A stretch of 64,000 nucleotides of DNA from NCBI RefSeq assembly GCF_047739745.1, contig NZ_JBLLVA010000009.1, positions 1-64,000 on the forward strand. The letters are read 5' to 3'. The stretch is from Pseudaminobacter sp047739745. GTDB taxonomy: Bacteria; Pseudomonadota; Alphaproteobacteria; Rhizobiales; Rhizobiaceae. A model generated the notes under the pieces. It saw only the letters and a program-made list of their open reading frames with translations. It searched no databases and had not been told where the DNA came from. The position numbers and the translations under genes were made by a program. Below are positions 8,275 to 17,529 of the stretch, in pieces; position 1 is the first letter of the stretch; each line of letters starts with the position of its first letter.

Positions 8275-11200
8275 TTACGCGGCATCCCGCAACGGGCCGG
8301 CGAGTGTTTCCACATCAGCCGATAGCGCCGCCTCCACTTCACCAAGCTGCCGTCGCTTGTCAGCCAGTTCGCCGCCGAACGCGAACTCGGCACCATTGTC
8401 CCGGGATTGGTATGATGCGAGCCTGCGGCGTGAATCGGCGAGGCGCTGGCGATAGCGCTCGCGTTCGCCCTCGAAATCGTCCAGCGCGTGCTCAAGGCGC
8501 GAAATCGCTCCGAGTGGCGTGACCGTCATCGAGAGTTCGATTTCGGAGTCTGCGCCGGTGCGCACTAACATCGTGGTGTAGCGGTAACCCTCCTTGCCGA
8601 AGCGCTGGCCGTCATATTCGAGGTCGAATCCGCCGACTGAGCCGATGATGCTCTCGCCTTGCCTCTGAAGCTGCACCAGGGTCAGGATCTCCTTCATGAG
8701 CGCCCGCCCCGCCTCCTTGCGCTCAGCGTAGATCTTGCCGGCCACGGTCATGACGAAGGCCTCGCCGGCGGTCGGAACGAGAAGCTCGATATCCCGGCCG
8801 ATCTCGGCAATCCGGCGTGTGCAAAGCTCGATATCGCGCTCGGCGTCGCGAAGCTGCCGGCGAACGGCGTGCTGATCGTCGATATGGGCGGCGCGCAGGC
8901 GTTCCAGACGGGCAATGTCGGCTTCAAGCCCCGCCTTCTGCATCAAGCGCTGATCACCGGACGCGATGGCCTTGGCCATAGCGAACTGGTTTGCCTGCCC
9001 TTCGCCGAGATCTTCGAGGCGACGGACAGAGGTGTCGCCCGAGAGCGCGGCGGCGATGAACCGGGCCTTGCGCTCGTTATTCTGCCACATGGTCGCGTCG
9101 AGTGAGCCCTCAGTGGCGTAGGCGAAAATATCGATCTCGTCATGCTGGTTACCCTGACGCACGATGCGACCCTCGCGCTGCTCGATCTGCGACGGCAGCC
9201 AGGGTACATCGAGATGGTGAAGCGCCTTCAGCCGGAGTTGCGCATTGACGCCGGTGCCCATCGTCTCGGAACTTCCAATCAGGAAGCGGACCTTGCCCGC
9301 GCGAACGTCGCCGAACAGCCGTTGCTTGGCCTCCGACTTCTTATAGTCTTGCATGAAAGCAACCTCGCTGGCTGGCACTCCCATGCGAATGAGCTCGTCC
9401 CGGATCCAGCGATAGGCGGAAAAGCCCCTGCTCTTCTCGACGCTGATCGTGCCGAGATCGCTAAAGATCATCTGCGCGGTGCCCTGGAGTTCGAACGGCT
9501 TGCCGTCATGGCGGATATAGTCGTTGTTCGAGGTCGCCTTCCAGATATTGAAGGCGTTCGAGATGAGGTTGTTGAGCTTGTTGTCCGCCTCATTGTCATT
9601 ATCGGCATCGATAAGGCGCAGGTCGATCGCAGCGTGGCGGCCATCGGTGATGACGGAGAGCAGGATGTCGTCCCCCGGCTCGGGCGGCCTGTCGCGTTTC
9701 TCGATCTCCGCGATGCGCGCAGCCAGGACCATCTGGTAATGTTTGAAGGCCTGCGTCGGCTTCGACGTTATTATCTGGCGCTTGCCGGTGGAGATCGCTG
9801 GCACCTTCACGAATTGGCGCAGGTCCTCCGGCATCACGACGTCGGCGAAGGAGCGGAACATCGCGATCAACTCAGGAACGTTCACGAAGGACGCGAACCG
9901 CGACACCGGCTTGTATTTGCCGGAAGGTTGAAGCTCGAGCTCGGTCGTCGTGTCGCCAAAGGTCGACGCCCAGGCATCGAACTCGTGCAGTCCGCGTTCC
10001 ATCAGCGCAGCGTGGTCCATGAGCCGCTGGACAGTGAACATCTCACCCAATGTATTCGTGATCGGGGTTCCGGAGGCGAGGACGAGCGCCCGGCCGGGGT
10101 TCCTGGTCTCGATGAAACGGGACTTCACATAGAGGTCCCATGCGCGCTGCGAACCGTTCGGGTCAACGCCCTTGAGCGTCGACATATTCGTAGCAAAGCT
10201 CAGCTTGCGGAACTCCTGCGCCTCGTCGACGATGATCTGGTCGACCCCAATCTCGGCGATGGTGAGAAGATCGTCCTTGCGGGTGGAGAGCGCTTCCAGT
10301 CGCTCCTGCAGGCCCTCTTTCAGCCGCTCGAGGCGTTTGCGCGAGACGCGGTCATCGCTTTCGACCTTCAGGAGCAGGCTTTCGTATAGCTCGAGCTCAT
10401 CATGGATCATCTGCTGCTCGAAGGCAGAGGGAACACCGATGAACTTGAACGCTGAATGCGTGATGATGATTGCGTCCCAGGTCGCGGTTGCCGCCCGCGA
10501 CAGGAAGCGCGCACGCTTGTCCTTGGTGAAATTTGTTTCGTCGGCGACGAGGATCCGTGCGGTCGGATAGAGCGCCAGGAACTCGCGCGCCACCTGCGCG
10601 AGGCAATGGCCGGGAACGGTGAGCATAGTTTTGGCGATCAGGCCGAGACGCCGCTGCTCCATGATGGCGGCCGCCATCGTCATCGTTTTACCGGCGCCGA
10701 CGGCGTGGGCGAGGTAGGTCGAACCGGCCGAAATGATGCGCCAGATTCCACGCATCTGATGCCCATAAAGAACAAAGGCGCCCGAGGCGCCTGGAAGCTT
10801 CAGATGGGAACCGTCGAAGGCCCGAGGAGCGATGTTATTGAAGCGGTCATTATAGACGCGGGCCAGCCGGTCCGTGCGGTTCGGATCGGACCAGATCCAG
10901 CACTGGAAGGCCTCCTTGATCTTGTGAAGCTTCTCCTTGGCGGCTTCGGTATCGACGACATTAAGCACGCGCCGTTCGCTGTCGCCGTCCTTGATCGTAT
11001 CGAAGATCTGCGGGACACGGCTGTTGAGCGCATCCGCCAGCAGCTCACCGGCATGCCGGCGCCCGGTCCCACACTCCGATGTGCCGACGGCGAGATAGCC
11101 AAGCTGGCGCGCATCGACAGTCCACGAAGCCAGTTCCGGCATGTGATGGATCTTGATGTCGGTTCCCATCGTCTCCTTGACGAAGGCGACGACATCGAGG

Positions 11201-13371
11201 GCGGGAATCCACGGCGCGCCGAGACGTGCGGTGATGTCGGAGGGGCGAAGATCGACCGGCTGCACGCCCTGCAAGGCCGCGACGTTACGCTCATAGACGG
11301 GATCGAGAACGGTAGCGGCTTCCGCGACCTTCAGCTTGTCGCGGACATAGCCTGACAGATAAGCGTCAGCCATCTGCCATGAGCCGTCGGCCGGATCCTG
11401 GAAGATCGCGCCGCCAAGCTCAGCGACAACGTCCTGCGGATCGCGGTGCAGCAGCTCGGCGATATGATCGAGATCGACACGGCCGCGTTCATTGAGAACC
11501 ACGGCGAGCGCGTCGGCCGCGCTGGAAATCATCGGCGGCGCCGGCGGAGAGATAACGCGCTCCGAGAAGATCGGCCCTGGCCTGGCTGTGTCGTTTTCGA
11601 GATCGTAGTCCTCGATCGAGGCGACCAGCCAGCAGTCGGGATCGTCGAGGAAGGGCTGAAGGTTGGGACGCCGATGGCTTTCGCGCGTCTCGCCGGTCTC
11701 CGCGTCCTCGCTGATCGAGACCGTAGTGTGGTTGATCGGGCCGAAGTCGCGAACGAAGCTCGACCATGCAATGCGCAGCCTTACCTGAAGATCTTTCCAC
11801 GGCTGGTCCAGTTCCTGGGCTTTCAGCACCTCGCGCACCGCGTCGCGAACCGGGATCAGCTTGCGGATGATGCGGACGTGCTTTTCGGGGATGCCGTCGG
11901 CGCCACGGCCCTTGCGTATCTTTACCGCGGCCGGCTCGCCGTCGATTATCTGCAATAGGCCGCGGGCATTGTCGAAGAAGAAGCTGCCTTCGCGCACATG
12001 CCGGCCAGCGGGCAGACCGACGACGGTCTGATCGTCTGCCGCATCCAGGTCGAAATCGATCTCCGAGGGTTCGCCATCATAGCGGTCTTCCGGAAGAAGA
12101 ATGACCGCTGCGGACAACGCAGCGTCGAGGTCCTCGCCGTCGCGGGGCAGGCATGTGTAGGTTTCGCCGAAAGGTCCGGAGGTGAGCGCATGCGTGCCGA
12201 GCACGAAGTCCGGATGCCGGGCGAACCAGCGATTGACGCGGATGGCGCCCTCATCGTCGGTCGCGGGCCGGACTTCCTCGGTATCGAGCCAGGACACGTC
12301 GCCGTCCGGCTCCCCCGCCTTCCTCTTCCGGAAAAAGAGGATGTCGACAACGACGTCTGTTCCGGCGTCCGCGCGGAAGCTGCCTTCTGGCAGCCGGATC
12401 GCAGCGATCAGGTCCGCCGACTTCGCTATATGCTCACGGGCGGAGACATCTGCCTTATCCATCGTGCCTGAACTGGTGACAAAGGTCGCGAAGGCGCCAG
12501 GCTTCAACAGGTCGATCGACCGCGCGATGAAGTAGTCATGCAGGCGCAAGGACAGCGAACGATAGGCCCGATCGGAGCGGACGGTACGATCTGAGAACGG
12601 CGGGTTGCCGATGGCAAGGTCGAAACTCGCCGGAAGGTCAGCGCGGGCGAAATCACCGGTGACAATCCGCGCCTGTGGCTGCAGCAGCCGGGCGATGCGC
12701 GCAGTCACCGGATCGAGCTCGATCCCGGTGACATGGGAGACATCGCGCAGGCCTTCCGGCATGAGCGCTGGAAACAGCCCCGTGCCAATTCCTGGCTCCA
12801 GCACACGCCCGCCGCGCCATCCCATGCGCTCGAGGCCCGCCCAGATCGCGCGGACGATGAACTCCGGCGTGAAATGGGCGTACTGGGTGCAACGGGCGAG
12901 CGAAGCATAGTCGCTCTCGCCGACGGCATCCTCCAGATCGGTGCCTATTTCGTCCCAGCCCTTGCGGAAATCGATCTCACCGGGCCGGCGAAAGACGCCA
13001 TTGGCAAGGTCGGACGCACCGAAGCCGGTGAAGCGGATCAGTTGCTCCTGTTCTTCAGCGGTGGCCGGACGCTCGTCCGCCTCGATTTCGGCCGCGAGCC
13101 GGATCGCAGCGATGTTGTCGCGGGCGCGTTCCTTCCAGCCCCGTGCGAGACCACGGTCGTCTGCGAGAAAGAAGTTCGAACCACGCTCGCGGCAGGGCTT
13201 GGAAGGTGCCCGGGCGATGGCAGCGATCGGCATCGCCGGCGCCGGCGACGATGGATCGGGATCGTCGTCGGGTTCGAAGTTTCCGGCAAAGGCCGTCACG
13301 CCGAGGCCGGGACCGGATGAAAGGGCTGTGTTGCCAAAAAGATCGATGGTGAAGGGGTCGTCGTGCGACAT
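8275..13371 (-). CDS. N6-adenine methyltransferase / SF2 helicase fusion, DarB-like
   Basis: A 1698-residue protein. Near residues 190-320 is a methyltransferase domain with SAM-binding LEPGIGTGLFPA and the catalytic NPPF motif of N6-adenine methylases. A large SF2 helicase follows: Walker A VGAGKT near residue 875, DEAQEF (DEAH-like motif II) near 1050, and motifs V-VI TMGTGVNAQLR and QREGRIVRQG. The C-terminal 250 residues are coiled-coil-like. The same combination is found in phage P1 DarB, which protects incoming DNA from type I restriction, and in large plasmid helicases of rhizobia. With ardC nearby, an anti-restriction role is likely but inferred. AAGGAG precedes the ATG at 13371; the codons upstream of it look non-coding. 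Confidence 0.85.
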   Translation of the reverse strand: MSHDDPFTIDLFGNTALSSGPGLGVTAFAGNFEPDDDPDPSSPAPAMPIAAIARAPSKPCRERGSNFFLADDRGLARGWKERARDNIAAIRLAAEIEADERPATAEEQEQLIRFTGFGASDLANGVFRRPGEIDFRKGWDEIGTDLEDAVGESDYASLARCTQYAHFTPEFIVRAIWAGLERMGWRGGRVLEPGIGTGLFPALMPEGLRDVSHVTGIELDPVTARIARLLQPQARIVTGDFARADLPASFDLAIGNPPFSDRTVRSDRAYRSLSLRLHDYFIARSIDLLKPGAFATFVTSSGTMDKADVSAREHIAKSADLIAAIRLPEGSFRADAGTDVVVDILFFRKRKAGEPDGDVSWLDTEEVRPATDDEGAIRVNRWFARHPDFVLGTHALTSGPFGETYTCLPRDGEDLDAALSAAVILLPEDRYDGEPSEIDFDLDAADDQTVVGLPAGRHVREGSFFFDNARGLLQIIDGEPAAVKIRKGRGADGIPEKHVRIIRKLIPVRDAVREVLKAQELDQPWKDLQVRLRIAWSSFVRDFGPINHTTVSISEDAETGETRESHRRPNLQPFLDDPDCWLVASIEDYDLENDTARPGPIFSERVISPPAPPMISSAADALAVVLNERGRVDLDHIAELLHRDPQDVVAELGGAIFQDPADGSWQMADAYLSGYVRDKLKVAEAATVLDPVYERNVAALQGVQPVDLRPSDITARLGAPWIPALDVVAFVKETMGTDIKIHHMPELASWTVDARQLGYLAVGTSECGTGRRHAGELLADALNSRVPQIFDTIKDGDSERRVLNVVDTEAAKEKLHKIKEAFQCWIWSDPNRTDRLARVYNDRFNNIAPRAFDGSHLKLPGASGAFVLYGHQMRGIWRIISAGSTYLAHAVGAGKTMTMAAAIMEQRRLGLIAKTMLTVPGHCLAQVAREFLALYPTARILVADETNFTKDKRARFLSRAATATWDAIIITHSAFKFIGVPSAFEQQMIHDELELYESLLLKVESDDRVSRKRLERLKEGLQERLEALSTRKDDLLTIAEIGVDQIIVDEAQEFRKLSFATNMSTLKGVDPNGSQRAWDLYVKSRFIETRNPGRALVLASGTPITNTLGEMFTVQRLMDHAALMERGLHEFDAWASTFGDTTTELELQPSGKYKPVSRFASFVNVPELIAMFRSFADVVMPEDLRQFVKVPAISTGKRQIITSKPTQAFKHYQMVLAARIAEIEKRDRPPEPGDDILLSVITDGRHAAIDLRLIDADNDNEADNKLNNLISNAFNIWKATSNNDYIRHDGKPFELQGTAQMIFSDLGTISVEKSRGFSAYRWIRDELIRMGVPASEVAFMQDYKKSEAKQRLFGDVRAGKVRFLIGSSETMGTGVNAQLRLKALHHLDVPWLPSQIEQREGRIVRQGNQHDEIDIFAYATEGSLDATMWQNNERKARFIAAALSGDTSVRRLEDLGEGQANQFAMAKAIASGDQRLMQKAGLEADIARLERLRAAHIDDQHAVRRQLRDAERDIELCTRRIAEIGRDIELLVPTAGEAFVMTVAGKIYAERKEAGRALMKEILTLVQLQRQGESIIGSVGGFDLEYDGQRFGKEGYRYTTMLVRTGADSEIELSMTVTPLGAISRLEHALDDFEGERERYRQRLADSRRRLASYQSRDNGAEFAFGGELADKRRQLGEVEAALSADVETLAGPLRDAA

Positions 13372-13455
13372 GATAAAGCTCCTTGGATTTCGGGCGAGCG
13401 CAATCACGCGGGCGACGGCGTCGGCCACGTGAAAAGGTTCGCGGTTTTGAAGGGG

Positions 13456-13854
13456 TTAGCGGACGATCAGGGAGAGCGAGACTTGGCGCTCGGTGAACTG
13501 CACATTGAGATGCGTGCAGCGCAGGTTTCGATCGAACATCGGGATCAGCTGCTCAGCATCGATGAATTCGATGCCGTCATCGCCCCCGAAATGGCGATGC
13601 TTGTAGTGAAACCAGTCTGGATTGCCGACCGGATGGCACTCCTCGGAGTAGACGACGAGCGGCCGCTCGCCGTCGGGGAGCTTTCCGTTCGACATGATGT
13701 AGACGCCCTGGTCTCCGACGAGCCAGAGCCCGGGAATCTCGCCCTCGCCCGGCTTCATGCCGTAGTAGGGATTGCGGAATCCGCCGTTGATGGCGGCATC
13801 TGCCTTTCCGCGTTCGATGACCTTGCGAACGGCAACAATGGGAAACGTGAACAT
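13456..13854 (-). CDS. DUF3085 family protein
   Basis: A 132-residue protein. VRKVIERGKADAAINGGFRNPYYG followed by GLWLVGDQGVYIMSNGKL is characteristic of the DUF3085 family, found on alphaproteobacterial plasmids. The size is normal for the family. No catalytic residues are known. It sits between the DUF1419 gene and the large helicase on the same strand, with short spacers that suggest co-transcription. Confidence 0.72.
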   Translation of the reverse strand: MFTFPIVAVRKVIERGKADAAINGGFRNPYYGMKPGEGEIPGLWLVGDQGVYIMSNGKLPDGERPLVVYSEECHPVGNPDWFHYKHRHFGGDDGIEFIDAEQLIPMFDRNLRCTHLNVQFTERQVSLSLIVR

Positions 13855-13864
13855 CGCCGCCCCC

Positions 13865-14470
13865 TCACGCTGCTACGGCCAGAGGAAGATGGCGGAGGTG
13901 GACCGGCAGCTTGGCCGCGATCTCCGCGTCCGTGAGCTGGTCGAGCAGCTTGACGTCACGGCTTCGGTCGGGACCGAAGAACAGGACCGTCCGCCGGCCG
14001 CGCTGCGCGTGCGGAAAACGCCAGTCAGCGTAACCGCGATATTCATCGTGGCTTGAACTCCAGATATGCTCGATCCGCTCTTCGCGGGTCATTGCACGGA
14101 CAGGCCGGCTTTCCCGCTCGACGATCGCGGCGCGCATGTGCGCCGGCGAGCCCTTGTCGGCAAGGTCGCAATAGCCGTGGAAGAACCGCATCCGGTCATC
14201 GATCTTCAGCGTGAAGAAGACGCTGGTGATGCTGCCAGTGAGGAATTCGCGCATGGCGAACATCTCGCCGTTGATGAAGAGCGGTGGCAGGATGTTGAAC
14301 ATGTAGTCATGCTTGGTCTCGGCAAGCTCGAACCACTCGCCGCTATAGAGCCTGCCGTCGGCATCCTCGAAACGATTGGGGCGCTGTGCGTGGCGATCGA
14401 ACATGCGAAACATCTGCCGGCGGTCGGCAATACCCTGGTAGACTTTACGGATCGGAGAAGAGGGGTTCAT
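13865..14470 (-). CDS. DUF1419 family protein
   Basis: A 201-residue protein resembling DUF1419: RKVYQGIADRRQMFRMFDRHAQRPNRF, GEWFELAETKHDYMFNILPPLF and MREFLTGSITSVFF. The family is known mainly from rhizobial plasmids and has no assigned function. AAGGAG lies at the proper distance before the ATG. It is the first gene of the string that continues with DUF3085 and the DarB-like gene. Confidence 0.75.
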   Translation of the reverse strand: MNPSSPIRKVYQGIADRRQMFRMFDRHAQRPNRFEDADGRLYSGEWFELAETKHDYMFNILPPLFINGEMFAMREFLTGSITSVFFTLKIDDRMRFFHGYCDLADKGSPAHMRAAIVERESRPVRAMTREERIEHIWSSSHDEYRGYADWRFPHAQRGRRTVLFFGPDRSRDVKLLDQLTDAEIAAKLPVHLRHLPLAVAA

Positions 14471-14715
14471 TGGCGGGCTCCTTCAGCCTCGTCGGACTGG
14501 AGCGCGGTGCATCCTCGGGGATCACCATCATCTTCAGCCCTTCCTGACCCCTCCCCAGCGGCCGCCTCTCCGTCCGGGCGGGTCAAGTGCCGGCGAAGCC
14601 GGGCGAAGCTTCACACTTGACGCGGCTGGCGGGCATGCGGCAGCCGGGTTTCATTCATTTTCTTTCCCTCTTCTTTCTCCCCAATTCGGCCGCGTGGCCG
14701 GGCTGATATCCGCCG

Positions 14716-15402
14716 ATGAACAGCGTCCTTGTCGCTACCGGCGCAGCCATGGCCGCGGAAGCGGAACCGCCGGGCCGGGTGGATTCAGTCCTGGATTGCT
14801 CAACGCCAGTTCTCGATGCCGACACGCCGGAGAAAGCAAAACTGTTGCGGGTGCAGTACGGCGCCGACGCGATCGTCCGCCAGTTGCGAGAGACCTATGC
14901 CCCTCGGCTGGAGGGATTATTCTGGAAACAGACGGAAGGAGAGGAAAGCAGGCTGGTCCTGCGCCTGACAGGCGACGAGCCTGTCGAGAACGAGAGAATG
15001 ACGGTGTGCGGGGAGCCGCTGACCGTCGAGTTCGTCTCTAGAGCGAGATGATCTCCTCTGGAATCTCTGTCTCGCTCCAAATGTTTGTTTTTGAAGCATG
15101 ATCTGGTCCGAAAAGTCTGCAACTTTTCGGGATCATGCTCTAGCCAGATACATACGAGGGAAGAACTCCAGAAACTCCACAGCAACAATCTGGAGTGGTT
15201 TCGCGGTAAGTTCCCTGGCTTGCAGGGCCACCTATGCGGACGAACGCACGGGCGAGATCGTGCTGGAGATCTACGCGCCGGAAGCCGATGAACTGATGTG
15301 GAGGTTCGGAGGCGCGAGGCCGAATCCCGTCTTGGTGTACCATTGCGGATCGAGAAGACTTCGGCAAAGGTCAGGCTCGCGATCCTCAATCGCGCGCCAT
15401 GA
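14716..15402 (+). pseudogene. Disrupted exported-protein-like gene interrupted by a RIME-like repeat
   Basis: Codons from 14716 read in frame to VEFVSRAR at about 15040. After a 106-bp palindromic element the protein resumes as REELQKLHSNNLEWFRGKFPGLQG. It shifts frame to TYADERTGEIVLEIYAPEADEL, and shifts again to EVRRREAESRLGVPLRIEK, ending at a stop at 15400-15402. Put together, these pieces resemble alphaproteobacterial proteins with a DERTG..V segment and an RLGVPVRIE end, often annotated as hypothetical or protease-associated. The insertion plus at least two frameshifts make it non-functional; only the N-terminal 111-residue fragment could still be made. Confidence 0.7.
15038..15143. 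repeat. RIME-like palindromic repeat element
   Basis: The element begins TCTAGAGC and ends with its complement GCTCTAG. Internally it has the nested hairpin GAAGCATGATC / GATCATGCTCT around CCGAAAAGT...ACTTTTCGG. Size (about 106 bp) and the GCATGATCC-GAAAAGT core match the rhizobium-specific intergenic mosaic element RIME1 (108 bp). Here it lies inside a coding sequence rather than between genes. The family assignment is from memory of the consensus. Confidence 0.7.
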
Positions 15403-15427
15403 GCGCGGTCGTGCGCGACCTGCCCTG

Positions 15428-16327
15428 TCAGGCGGTTGCCGCGTCCTTCAGCACAGCATTCCAGTCCTCGGCAAGCGGTTTCAGACGTTCGAAGTCACAG
15501 GAGAGTTCACCGGCAAGCTCACGGAGCCGTGATACAAATTCTTCGCCCTGCGCGTTGGCGTCAGTTGCCGCGACCAGGCGCGCGTCAGGTCGTTCCCCCA
15601 ACAGGCGAATGGTGCCATCGGTGGCCGGCGACCAGCCGCCACCAGTGCTGACATAAAGCGTGTCGCGTCGGAGCTTCTCGATTGCGCCAAGGCTCATGGC
15701 ATCAATGGCCGCCTCCGTCACGCAGATACGAGCCGCACCCTTGAAGCCGAACCGGAACAACACCTTGCTACCGCCGGAGGCAAAGCCGCGCCATTCAGGA
15801 CCACGTTCCTCCCAACCGGTGACCGCGCCGTCTGCGCCCTGATGAGCGGCCCACATGCTGCCGCGCGGCCCTTCCCGTAGAAGGTTCTGGGCAATGGCTG
15901 CCCGGATAACCTGTTCGGGAATGCGCCGTTCGTCGCGCAGATAGCGCCAGGTCGCCGATCCGCGCCATGGCTCGCGCCGCGCCGCCCAACGATCCGGTAT
16001 CGATTGGTCAGGTTCCGTCTCGCGCGATTGCCGTTGCCATTCCGGTTCGCGTGGCTGGAAACCGACGAGGGAAGCAACCTGCACGAAGGCTTCCAGAAAA
16101 TCGCAGCCGTCCAGATGCTGAACCAGCGAATAGACGTCGCCCTTGGCATCGGAAAGTGGGTCAAACCAGCCTTTGCCGTCGTGGATGACGATGATGATGT
16201 CGTCGCCGCGGCGGTATTTCACCGCCTTGCGCGTGCTTTCCTTCAAATCGATTGCGAAACCGCCCGTCTCCAGCACAGCCGCACATCCCACCCGGCCGCG
16301 CAGCTCTTCTATATCCGCTTTTTCCAT
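15428..16327 (-). CDS. DUF3991 and Toprim domain protein
   Basis: A 299-residue primase-like protein. The N-terminal part (residues 1-110) has KESTRKAVKYRRGDDIIIVIHDGKGWFDP, as in DUF3991-type proteins. The C-terminal Toprim domain has CVTEAAIDAMSL (glutamate motif) near residue 195 and VAATDANAQG (the D-x-D-like motif is reduced to a single Asp) near 260. Proteins of this kind, including DnaG-like and TraC-type primases, act in plasmid replication or conjugative transfer, though many plasmid copies have unknown roles. GGAG about nine bases before ATG 16327 supports this start. Sequence further upstream is non-coding in composition. Confidence 0.8.
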   Translation of the reverse strand: MEKADIEELRGRVGCAAVLETGGFAIDLKESTRKAVKYRRGDDIIIVIHDGKGWFDPLSDAKGDVYSLVQHLDGCDFLEAFVQVASLVGFQPREPEWQRQSRETEPDQSIPDRWAARREPWRGSATWRYLRDERRIPEQVIRAAIAQNLLREGPRGSMWAAHQGADGAVTGWEERGPEWRGFASGGSKVLFRFGFKGAARICVTEAAIDAMSLGAIEKLRRDTLYVSTGGGWSPATDGTIRLLGERPDARLVAATDANAQGEEFVSRLRELAGELSCDFERLKPLAEDWNAVLKDAATA

Positions 16328-16507
16328 TCTTTTCTCCCGGCCGCCTTTCGGCCGGCCTTTCTCCAAGTTTATCTCTTCCGCACACTTCGTGGAACACCTT
16401 AGCGACGGGCGCGGCGAGCAAAGGGGGCAAGGGCGCGGCATCTGCCGCGGCGCAGCTTCCCTTGCGGCCTGCCGCTCGTAAGCGGCACGCCGGACGGGAA
16501 AACCGGT

Positions 16508-16696
16508 TCAATGAACCGGCTGACCACCCGTGTATGGGTCGTAGAGATAGAGGGCGTTGACCTCGTCGTCATCGAGGTCATTGGCAGGTAGGACGCCGTA
16601 TTCGTCTTCATCGACCTTGAAGAGGATGACCGGCGTCATCAGCGTGCGGGCGAGGTTCCAGGCGTGGTTCTGAGCGAGGCTGAGTTCTTGCGACAT
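16508..16696 (-). CDS. Small acidic conserved protein
   Basis: A 62-residue acidic protein (MSQELSLAQNHAWNLAR, then VDEDEYGVLPANDLDDDE). A GGGAG ribosome site precedes the ATG. The composition and start signal suggest a real gene. It has no membrane segment and no recognised domain; short proteins of this type are common in rhizobial plasmid backbones. Confidence 0.55.
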   Translation of the reverse strand: MSQELSLAQNHAWNLARTLMTPVILFKVDEDEYGVLPANDLDDDEVNALYLYDPYTGGQPVH

Positions 16697-17058
16697 GGTG
16701 TGGCTCCCGTGGTCGCGGGGACCATTCCCCGCTCGACAGGCGCCCGTCGGGTCCGGCCTGGACCGCGATCACCGCGTTGGCGAAGTCATAAGCGGCGGCA
16801 CGCTTTCGTAGTCCGACCCCTTGCGGGTTGATCGACAAGGTCTGGGCTGGAACAAGGGAATTAAGCCGATAGGAGCGGAAAGTGGTCTTTGCGCCGGAGC
16901 CGCATCCCCAGCACAACGCCTCGCAGATTCAAGCCTGCGCCTCGTTGCGCTTGACGCAAGCCCGTAACATCAAGGTCTTTGCGCCGACGCGTTCTTTCTG
17001 TACCGACGATGTCGCCACCATCGTGGCGTCGTTACGAAATTTCTATCCGAGCAACACC
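16697..17058. other. Divergent intergenic region upstream of mucR
   Basis: This lies between the 62-residue protein gene (minus) and mucR (plus) and must carry both promoters. MucR proteins usually repress their own gene, but I could not pick a defined operator by eye. Confidence 0.5.
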
Positions 17059-17529
17059 ATGAATGAAGACAATCCCAAGCCGGCCGCCGATTTGATTGGC
17101 CTGACCACAAAGATCGTTTCGGCTTATGTCAGCAATAATTCTGTACCCAAGACCGAGCTCCTGCGGCTCATTACCGACACACATACCGCCATCGCCGGCC
17201 TCGTTACTCCCAACGCACCCGACCAGAAAGAAGGAAAGCCCGTCCCAGCCGTTTCGATTCGCAAATCCGTGACACCGGATTTCCTGACCTGCCTGGAGGA
17301 CGGCAAGAAGTTCAAATCGCTGAAGCGGCATCTTGCGACGCACTTCTATTTAACGCCGGATCAGTACCGGCAGAAATGGAATCTGCCTGCCGACTATCCG
17401 ATGGTGGCCCCGAACTATTCGGCGTCGCGCTCCACATTGGCCAAAAGCTCTGGCCTTGGTCGCAAAGCCGCCGTCGCCGAAGCAGCACTACCAGTCAAAC
17501 GAAAGAAGCTTGGGCTGAAGTTTAAGTAA
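17059..17529 (+). CDS. MucR/Ros family transcriptional regulator
   Basis: A 156-residue protein of the alphaproteobacterial Ros/MucR family, which represses exopolysaccharide, virulence and many other genes by binding AT-rich DNA. The helical N-terminus (LIGLTTKIVSAYVSNNSV) is the oligomerisation region. The zinc-finger-like domain spans residues 78-135 with CLEDGKKFKSLKRHLATH followed by LTPDQYRQKW and YPMVAPNYSASRS, the family hallmark. The second metal ligand is Asp (CxxD) instead of Cys, as in several mesorhizobial members. The C-terminus is basic. The start was placed at MNEDNPKP because the upstream in-frame codons do not resemble the family. Confidence 0.85.
   Translation: MNEDNPKPAADLIGLTTKIVSAYVSNNSVPKTELLRLITDTHTAIAGLVTPNAPDQKEGKPVPAVSIRKSVTPDFLTCLEDGKKFKSLKRHLATHFYLTPDQYRQKWNLPADYPMVAPNYSASRSTLAKSSGLGRKAAVAEAALPVKRKKLGLKFK

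Noticed and set aside
9142..10389. Plus-strand open frame of 415 codons within the helicase
   Set aside because: Completely antisense to the well-supported helicase domain; composition is that of a reverse-complement frame.
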